Source: an uncultured Bacteroidota bacterium
GTDB taxonomy: Bacteria; Bacteroidota; Bacteroidia; UKL13-3
Assembly (NCBI GenBank): GCA_903888395.1
Contig: CAISTO010000125.1
Location: forward strand, 1-14,099
Length of the DNA: 14,099 nucleotides
Reading direction: 5' to 3'
Part shown: positions 7,306 to 11,831 of the stretch, in pieces
How positions within the stretch are numbered: position 1 is the first letter of the stretch
How the letters are laid out: every line of letters starts with the position of its first letter
Notes under the pieces: generated by a model
The model's database searches: none
Told to the model about the DNA's origin: nothing
Seen by the model: only the letters and a program-made list of their open reading frames with translations
Position numbers and translations under genes: made by a program

Positions 7306-8586
7306 CTAATTAGTATTACTTTCATTACCAGGTTTTAAGTATTTATCAGGATTTTCATCTGCATCTTTGTATTTTCTCTCGCCCCACTTTTTTACCAATA
7401 ATTCAGTAATTTTATTTTGCTCTTCTATTTTCTTTTCTTTTTCAAACTTGGCGCTTTCTACTTCTAAATGCTTATATTTCTCCATATGAATAACCCCATT
7501 GATACCCTCATAAATATAATCTTCTTTAAAAATTCCATTCTCTACATTGGTTTTGTGGTTTTGATTTTCCACCATGTAATCATAAGGACCTTTGGTAAGC
7601 ATCATTTTAAAAATAATTGGACCCATCTCAATGGATAATAAAATTAATGTAATTGCCCATCCCAACTCGAATCCAATTTCATGACTTATACTCAATCTAG
7701 CTAATAAGCCATCTAATTTTTTAACTTTTTCTTTATTGATATTATTTTTTTCAAAATCCGCCTCTTTAAGTTTCTTTTCTCTGTTTGATTTTAAAGAATT
7801 AATTTGATATTCGTTTTTTTTATCAAATTCAATTATTTTATTGCTCCATTCTTTTGTTAACTCTAAAAGTTGTTTTGCTCTTGGGCCAAAACCTTGTTGT
7901 CCAGCCCTGCCCTGCATTTGGTCTAAATATTCTTTCTCTGCTTGCTTTTGTCTCTCTACCAAAACATTTCTTTCACTTTCTAATTTGTCTAGATCTTTGT
8001 CAATAATTACAATTTGAGATTTGAACTTAGCATCGGTTAAACTGTCAAATGACGCTAATTTTGACTCTTGTTTCTTATGAAGTTCAACATCTATTTCAGA
8101 TTTTAACATCTTAATTTCTAAAGGTTTTGAGATAGTAAAGCCTAATATCAAAGCGATAATAATCCTTGGGATAGCTTGGCCAAATTCTTTCCATGTAATA
8201 GCATCAGTTCCATCACCTTTTCCCGTACTTGATACTATAAATCGATCCAAATTGAAAATAATTAAGCCCCAAATTATTCCAAAAATGCCATTGAAAATCC
8301 AAAAATTTTCTTCCCAAATACTCAATTTTTCAACATGCTCGCCCGCTAATATTTTGGGCCCAAACATGGTATCAAATGCAACGGCACCTGCGGCTCCGGC
8401 TAGAAAACCCGTTGCCAATACAATGCCTCCTATCCCCGCATATTTCACTCGGTCTTGCTTCGGTGATTTTAATAAAAAATGACGATCCCCTCCAGCGCAC
8501 CACCACAAAAACTTTGTTACCCATGAAGTTGATCTATCATCATAATTGTTATTTACTTTTTCCTTTTTTTCTTTATTTAATTCCAT
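7306..8586 (-). CDS. DUF4407 domain-containing membrane protein
   Basis: The 426-residue protein matches the DUF4407 family well. Near the N-terminus is FLWWCAGGDR (26-35), then DRVKYAGIGGIVLATG (45-60) opening the first membrane helix (about 48-71). Helix 2 (95-113) runs into IIFNLDRFIVSSTGKGDGT (109-127). Helix 3 (137-155) ends in ISKPLEIKM. A long charged coiled coil (about 160-300, with QGRAGQQGFGPRAKQL at 225-240 as a Gly-rich break) precedes helix 4 (305-328). The tail (360-426) is charged and probably cytoplasmic. DUF4407 proteins are common in Bacteroidota and other bacteria, but I know of no assigned function. The ATG at 8586 lies inside the end of the upstream gene, overlapping 14 bases, which suggests translational coupling. 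The next gene downstream starts 9 bases on and has the same topology. If N-in, the coiled coil is periplasmic and could sense or span the envelope. Confidence 0.9.
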   Translation of the reverse strand: MELNKEKKEKVNNNYDDRSTSWVTKFLWWCAGGDRHFLLKSPKQDRVKYAGIGGIVLATGFLAGAAGAVAFDTMFGPKILAGEHVEKLSIWEENFWIFNGIFGIIWGLIIFNLDRFIVSSTGKGDGTDAITWKEFGQAIPRIIIALILGFTISKPLEIKMLKSEIDVELHKKQESKLASFDSLTDAKFKSQIVIIDKDLDKLESERNVLVERQKQAEKEYLDQMQGRAGQQGFGPRAKQLLELTKEWSNKIIEFDKKNEYQINSLKSNREKKLKEADFEKNNINKEKVKKLDGLLARLSISHEIGFELGWAITLILLSIEMGPIIFKMMLTKGPYDYMVENQNHKTNVENGIFKEDYIYEGINGVIHMEKYKHLEVESAKFEKEKKIEEQNKITELLVKKWGERKYKDADENPDKYLKPGNESNTN

Positions 8587-9178
8587 AAATTTTATTATTT
8601 ATTGTTTCGTAATTTTCAGTTTTATAAGTTTCGTAATCGGCAAAAATTGTTTCTTTATTTATATCTAATTCCGGTCTAACTAAATTAATTACTACATTTA
8701 ATTTAGGTGCTTCTTTTGGTAATGTTTTTATTTTGGGCATGGTAAAATTCAATTTACTGGCTTCATTTTTCAAAATAAATATTGGTTTATTTAAATGAAT
8801 AGCAAGTGGATTTAAATCTAATTTATTTATTTCAAATTTCTTCTTTACAATCCCCAATTGCAATCCTATGCATATAAAATACATATTTTTATTATATGCA
8901 TTTGTAAAGCCATTATATTCACTCCTATTACTTAATATCCTAAAGTTTTTAAAAAAATCATACCATTGATTTCTAAAACCATAAATCCAATTATTAAACC
9001 AATTAATTAACCAATTTTTACTACTATCATAAATCCAATTTTTACTGCTTTTATAAAGTTGTTTATAATAAACTATCACAAATAATGCATAAGGAAAATA
9101 AAAACTATAATTCAAAGGTTGACCATGAATTAAATAATTTACAGGTTTCTTATTTAATGGGAATTCGGACTTATCCAT
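8573..9178 (-). CDS. Hypothetical protein with Trp/Asn-rich repeats
   Basis: I do not recognise this 201-residue protein. It starts with a short charged segment, then an aromatic, weakly hydrophobic stretch (22-38) that could touch the membrane. Residues 44-72 contain short imperfect repeats (SSKNWIYD, SSKNWLIN, WFNNWIYG, FRNQWYDF) with Trp at 48, 56, 60, 64 and 72, each preceded by Asn or Gln. The repetition is also visible in the DNA. The C-terminal half alternates short beta-like segments (for example FEINKLDLN, KLNVVINLVRPELDIN) and has no hydrophobic anchor. The stop overlaps the start of the DUF4407 gene by 14 bases, so the two are translationally linked, and the gene follows a small hypothetical gene after 29 bases. 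The position suggests a partner of the DUF4407 protein, perhaps peripheral to the membrane, but no function can be named. The start is the first ATG after the upstream stop. Confidence 0.75.
   Translation of the reverse strand: MDKSEFPLNKKPVNYLIHGQPLNYSFYFPYALFVIVYYKQLYKSSKNWIYDSSKNWLINWFNNWIYGFRNQWYDFFKNFRILSNRSEYNGFTNAYNKNMYFICIGLQLGIVKKKFEINKLDLNPLAIHLNKPIFILKNEASKLNFTMPKIKTLPKEAPKLNVVINLVRPELDINKETIFADYETYKTENYETINNKIYGIK
8963..9049 (-). repeat. In-frame Asn-Trp coding repeats
   Basis: Within the hypothetical gene at 8573-9178, short repeats are visible at DNA level. CATAAATCCAATT occurs at 8980-8992 and again at 9028-9040, 48 bases (16 codons) apart, and CCAATTTTTACT recurs 24 bases (8 codons) apart. 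Both spacings are whole numbers of codons, so the reading frame is kept. The repeats encode the SSKNWIYD/SSKNWLIN units, which points to recent in-frame duplication. Confidence 0.75.
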
Positions 9179-9207
9179 TTTTTTTAAATTTGTTCTCTCT
9201 AATATAT

Positions 9208-9498
9208 TTATTTGTATATTTTCATATACTTGTTTCTTACTTCCAATGCTTTCTTTATATTGGTAAATAATTGTAAACTATCTTCAGCTCCACTTACTGC
9301 TTCTACCAATAAATCGTACTCTTCTACACTTGCATTGGCGCATATAAAATTTAATTCTTCGTCTGTTAAATTAAATGACATCAAAAACAAATCGTCTATT
9401 AGGTCAGTAGCACCATGCTTCCCAGGCACATTGTACTTAACGCATTTCAATACTTCTGGTCTTAATATTTTCACTGTTTTAAATATTCTTTCGGTCAA
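9208..9498 (-). CDS. Small hypothetical helical protein
   Basis: This 96-residue protein is not recognised. It has no signal peptide and no membrane helix, and looks mostly helical with a short basic N-terminus (KTVKILRPEVLKCVKYNVPG) and an acidic middle (DLIDDLFLM, TDEELNF, VEEYDLLVEAVSGAED). It should be a cytoplasmic protein. It lies 29 bases upstream of the Trp/Asn-repeat gene on the same strand and so appears to belong to the operon, while a gap of 100 bases separates it from the gene before it. It may be the first gene of the tight cluster. A regulator, adaptor or small subunit would fit its size, but nothing in the sequence decides between these. Confidence 0.65.
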   Translation of the reverse strand: MTERIFKTVKILRPEVLKCVKYNVPGKHGATDLIDDLFLMSFNLTDEELNFICANASVEEYDLLVEAVSGAEDSLQLFTNIKKALEVRNKYMKIYK

Positions 9499-9598
9499 TT
9501 ATAATAAAATTTAATAATCAAACCAACTAATTAATAATTAAATAATAACTACTTTTTTAATATTAATTTTAGCTCCAACCAATGGCTAATTATAATTA
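9499..9598. other. 100-bp AT-rich gap inside the minus-strand gene run
   Basis: This is the largest gap between minus-strand genes. It contains AT-rich runs such as CTAATTATAATTATTAG near 9584-9600 but no GC-rich hairpin. On the minus strand, TTGGTTTG (9519-9526) differs by one base from the Bacteroidota TAnnTTTG -7 element, and I see no well-placed -33 element. A weak internal promoter for the downstream operon is possible. Confidence 0.3.
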
Positions 9599-10084
9599 TT
9601 AGTCATTACTTTGAACAAATACTTTTTCATTTTCAATATATACTAGCATTCCATCATCATCAGTTACCAATCCATTTCCTTCTTCCAAATAATCGTCAAA
9701 AGTCAAACCTTCATAAATTAAAAAACCACCATTGAAACTATCACTTATCAATGTTTTAATCGCTAACTCTTTAGTTTTCTTATTAAATTTTTTTAGCAAA
9801 TCACTAAAATTAATATTGGTATTACTTTCTAATGTATTCTCATTCAAATCCAAAAAATATGGTGTTGGTAGGTTAACAGATGATTTGTCAGGTGTTTTGT
9901 AATCTATAAAATTTTGAATAGCAATCCAACTTGGTCTATTATAATCATAACCTATAAAATAATAATACCCCGCTCCTGCATAATCTGTTTCTCCTTCTCT
10001 TAAGTGTAGTTCATATACAAATATTTTTTCATTAATTGCTGAATCATTAAAAGACTCAAATAATTCTTGTATTTCTTTTTTCAT
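9599..10084 (-). CDS. Hypothetical acidic cytoplasmic protein
   Basis: I do not recognise this 161-residue protein. It has no signal peptide or membrane helix and is acidic, especially near the C-terminus (DDYLEEGNGLVTDDDGMLVYIENEK, here residues 130-154). The N-terminal part (1-30) is helical, followed by an aromatic stretch GYYYFIGYDYN (39-49) and a mix of beta and helical segments. Size, acidity and cytoplasmic location are reminiscent of SMI1/KNR4-like or immunity-type proteins, but I see no diagnostic motif, so this is only a remark. It is 100 bases upstream of the next minus-strand gene and is preceded by a candidate promoter at 10114-10121, so it may be the first gene of the long transcript or an independent unit. 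The leader before the ATG is AT-rich without a Shine-Dalgarno sequence, as usual in Bacteroidota. Confidence 0.65.
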   Translation of the reverse strand: MKKEIQELFESFNDSAINEKIFVYELHLREGETDYAGAGYYYFIGYDYNRPSWIAIQNFIDYKTPDKSSVNLPTPYFLDLNENTLESNTNINFSDLLKKFNKKTKELAIKTLISDSFNGGFLIYEGLTFDDYLEEGNGLVTDDDGMLVYIENEKVFVQSND

Positions 10085-10113
10085 ATTGTTTATCTATTTA
10101 TTCTAATTTAAAC

Positions 10114-10121
10114 CAAAGCTA
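10114..10121 (-). promoter_or_regulatory. Candidate -7 promoter element (TAGCTTTG) for the minus-strand operon
   Basis: Read on the minus strand, this is TAGCTTTG, an exact match to the Bacteroidota -7 consensus TAnnTTTG, 29 bases before the ATG at 10084. The only nearby -33-like TTG (10135-10137, within TTGACA) is 13 bases away, shorter than the usual spacing of about 19, so the promoter is a candidate only. Confidence 0.4.
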
Positions 10122-10129
10122 AGACACAA

Positions 10130-10180
10130 AATGTCAAGCACTTTAGACGTAAAAAATGAAAAAATGCCATTTTTGACATT
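10130..10180. repeat. 8-bp inverted repeat (AATGTCAA / TTGACATT)
   Basis: AATGTCAA at 10130-10137 and TTGACATT at 10173-10180 are perfect inverted copies separated by 35 bases. They lie just upstream of the candidate -7 element for the minus-strand genes, and the right arm abuts the palindrome at 10160-10174. This could be a paired operator half-site or a chance match in AT-rich DNA. Confidence 0.3.
10160..10174. promoter_or_regulatory. 15-bp palindrome, copy 1 (AAAAATGCCATTTTT)
   Basis: The sequence is a perfect palindrome around a central C (AAAAATG-C-CATTTTT). A second copy with one base changed lies 91 bases to the right, about nine helical turns. Its place, 39 bases upstream of the candidate -7 element for the minus-strand genes, would suit a regulator-binding site. 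Confidence 0.3.
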
Positions 10181-10250
10181 ATTTCGGATTGATAAATTCT
10201 TTTTTTCGATTTAAACCACTTTTTTTTCACTTACTCTTAAAGCTATTCAG

Positions 10251-10265
10251 AAAAATGCTATTTTT
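10251..10265. promoter_or_regulatory. 15-bp palindrome-like site, copy 2 (AAAAATGCTATTTTT)
   Basis: This differs at one position from the palindrome at 10160-10174 and is in the same orientation. Two such copies in one divergent intergenic region suggest a repeated operator, although AT-rich composition makes A/T flanks cheap; only the shared ATGCYAT core is informative. Confidence 0.25.
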
Positions 10266-10429
10266 TATTGGTTCCTATATTTTTTTAAATAATTTGGTAC
10301 AAGAATAATCCATAAGTGCGTCAATTAATGTCGAACTAAATAATTTTAAAAATAAGTATTTTAATATAATTTCAATTATCAAACAACCAATATTCATTTA
10401 AAACTGAAATTGTTTCATTGATAATTATG

Positions 10430-10456
10430 AAAAACCATCAAAAATTGAAGGTTTTT
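10430..10456. terminator. Terminator-like hairpin before the beta-barrel gene
   Basis: AAAAACC (10430-10436) pairs with GGTTTTT (10450-10456), and inside it TCAA pairs with TTGA around a three-base AAA loop, with one A-A mismatch between the two stems. With T runs on both strands it could act in either direction. It ends 24 bases before the ATG at 10481, an unusual place for a terminator, and may instead stop an upstream transcript or act as a leader attenuator. Confidence 0.35.
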
Positions 10457-10458
10457 TA

Positions 10459-10466
10459 TAAGTTTG
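10459..10466 (+). promoter_or_regulatory. Candidate -7 promoter element (TAAGTTTG)
   Basis: TAAGTTTG matches TAnnTTTG exactly and lies 14 bases before the ATG at 10481. I find no -33 TTG at the proper distance (the nearest, 10445-10447, is only 11 bases away), and the resulting leader would be very short, so support is weak. Confidence 0.3.
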
Positions 10467-10480
10467 CCTAACTTTATATT

Positions 10481-11590
10481 ATGAAAGCTAAAACAATACT
10501 TATAATTATTACGTGGTTTCTTTTCCAAAAAGTAGCCATAGCTCAAGATTTGATTGTGTTTAAATCAAATGACAGTATAAATTGTAAAATTCTAAAAGAA
10601 AATAACGAGAAATTCATAGAAATTGCCATCGTAGTAAATAAAAATATTGAAATTGGTAGCATTAATTTGACTGAAATTACCAGTATTCGCAAGGAATTTT
10701 ATGTGGTTTCAAATAAACAAAAAAATGAATGTTTTGATTCAATTTTTACTAATAACAATGAAATAATAATTGGTAAAATTATAGAAGATAAAAAAGATTG
10801 GTATATTATTTATGAATTGCCCAACAAATCGAAAAACAATATTGCTTATTCAAGCATAAAAAATCTGATAAAATGTAATTTCATTTCTCAGCAAAATACA
10901 GAAAAAGTATTGCCAATAAAAAAATTACAAACAAATAATAATGAATCTATTAATTCAGTTTTCCAAAACAAAAAATACAGGTTTTCTTTTGATGGAATAG
11001 CAGGAATTTATTCAGGATTTAAGAACAGTAATTTCATTTCAACTCCTAAAAATTATGGAAATCAATTAAGGCCAAATATGGGCTTTTCAACTTCTATTCA
11101 TCGTTCAATTAATAAGCGCAGAAACATATTATTAGGTGTAAAATTTTCAAGTTTATATGCTAGCGCAAATGCACAAAATGCGCAAATAACTAGTCCTGAT
11201 TCAGCCATTTACAGTGGTGAATTAGTGACCAAATTATATTTAAACACCATAGGACCCAATTTATTGATAAAACTTGGAAAAGGAAAAAGTTTGAACAGCT
11301 ATGCCCTACAATTTGGATTAAGTTTTTCATATTACAATGAAATTACGAGCATAAGTAACTATACCTTGGAACTTTCAGGATTGGCTTTTTCTCCATCATT
11401 ACATTTTTTATACGATTATAAATTGAGTAAAAACTTTTCCCTAGGAACTAATTTAGGCTATGAAGGAGGCGCTTTGAATTCTGTTTTAGTAAACGATAAC
11501 GGAAATCAAAGCATTAAAAGATTAGGAAGAACCAATTCAATCAATCTTGGTAGAATTGGACTTTCAATAGGTGCTAGGTATTGGTTTTAA
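10481..11590 (+). CDS. Secreted outer-membrane beta-barrel protein with duplicated N-terminal domain
   Basis: The 369-residue protein starts with a signal peptide (1-21, cleavage after VAIA before QD). Residues 23-73 (DLIVFKSNDSINCKILKENN...) are a small beta domain with the D-x-I-x(5)-D/E-x-I-x-x-K-I pattern common in secreted Bacteroidota proteins. Residues 85-135 (FDSIFTNNNEIIIGKIIEDK...) look like a second diverged copy. From about 166 the protein alternates short amphipathic beta-strands (FSFDGIAGIYSGF, ILLGVKFSSLYASA, YALQFGLSFSYYNEI, LGRIGLSIGARYWF) and ends in Phe, the signature of an outer-membrane beta-barrel; about eight strands fit. It is divergent from the leftward operon and has no gene close behind, so it is probably transcribed alone. 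The function (pore, adhesin or structural protein) is unknown. Confidence 0.8.
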   Translation: MKAKTILIIITWFLFQKVAIAQDLIVFKSNDSINCKILKENNEKFIEIAIVVNKNIEIGSINLTEITSIRKEFYVVSNKQKNECFDSIFTNNNEIIIGKIIEDKKDWYIIYELPNKSKNNIAYSSIKNLIKCNFISQQNTEKVLPIKKLQTNNNESINSVFQNKKYRFSFDGIAGIYSGFKNSNFISTPKNYGNQLRPNMGFSTSIHRSINKRRNILLGVKFSSLYASANAQNAQITSPDSAIYSGELVTKLYLNTIGPNLLIKLGKGKSLNSYALQFGLSFSYYNEITSISNYTLELSGLAFSPSLHFLYDYKLSKNFSLGTNLGYEGGALNSVLVNDNGNQSIKRLGRTNSINLGRIGLSIGARYWF

Positions 11591-11683
11591 TATATTGATT
11601 TACTAAATTACTAATCGTAATCATAAATTTTTTATGTCTTTTTACTTTTACCAATATTTTTATAAATGTAAATTGCACCACTT

Positions 11684-11760
11684 GAAGTATGAAGTATGAA
11701 GTATGAAGTATGAAGTATGAAGTATGAAGTATGAAGTATGAAGTATGAAGTATGAAGTAT
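11684..11760. repeat. Tandem heptamer repeat (GAAGTAT x 11)
   Basis: Eleven perfect copies of the 7-base unit GAAGTAT run without interruption for 77 bases, followed by a degenerate remnant (GAAAGAT). The repeat lies in the 241-base spacer between the beta-barrel gene and the aconitase gene, ending 71 bases before the aconitase ATG. On the plus strand every frame meets a TGA within 21 bases, so it is not coding there. Perfect repetition points to recent slippage expansion. Confidence 0.97.
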
Positions 11761-11776
11761 GAAAGATGAATTATTC

Positions 11777-11824
11777 AATAAACTAAGAAACTAATAAACT
11801 AATAAACTAATAAACTAAGAAACT
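11777..11824. repeat. Tandem octamer repeat (AATAAACT / AAGAAACT x 6)
   Basis: Six copies of an 8-base unit follow one another: AATAAACT, AAGAAACT, AATAAACT three times, AAGAAACT. A seventh, decayed unit (AAAAAACA) overlaps the first base of the aconitase ATG at 11832. The repeat therefore forms the untranslated leader of that gene. Its A-richness is in line with start regions in Bacteroidota, which seldom use Shine-Dalgarno pairing. Confidence 0.93.
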
Positions 11825-11831
11825 AAAAAAC

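Larger units (their letters stand above)
10085..10480. other. Divergent intergenic region (396 bp)
   Basis: This very AT-rich region separates the leftward gene run from the rightward beta-barrel gene. It contains candidate -7 elements on both strands, an 8-bp inverted repeat, two near-identical 15-bp palindromes and a terminator-like hairpin, each listed separately. A further small inverted repeat, TGAAA-TTG-TTTCA, is at 10405-10417. I see no open reading frame of convincing length and no tRNA or recognised riboswitch. Confidence 0.6.

Noticed and set aside
4866..8586. Zorya defence system
   Set aside because: The OmpA-like anchor and membrane coiled-coil units recall ZorA/ZorB, but no MotA-like channel domain and no ZorC/D/E-like helicase or nuclease is seen; only the design logic is alike.
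9212..9514. Plus-strand open frame of 100 codons opposite the small hypothetical gene
   Set aside because: Similar length makes it a rival, but the minus-strand frame fits the operon spacing and has a balanced, protein-like composition, while this one is rich in Ser/Asn/Leu as antisense frames are.
11596..11640. Rho-independent terminator after the beta-barrel gene
   Set aside because: The only inverted repeat (ATTAC-TAATC-GTAAT) is a 5-bp AT-rich stem, too weak to call.
11684..11760. CRISPR array or coding repeat
   Set aside because: The 7-base units are contiguous with no spacers, and the plus strand has stops in each frame; it is a simple tandem repeat.
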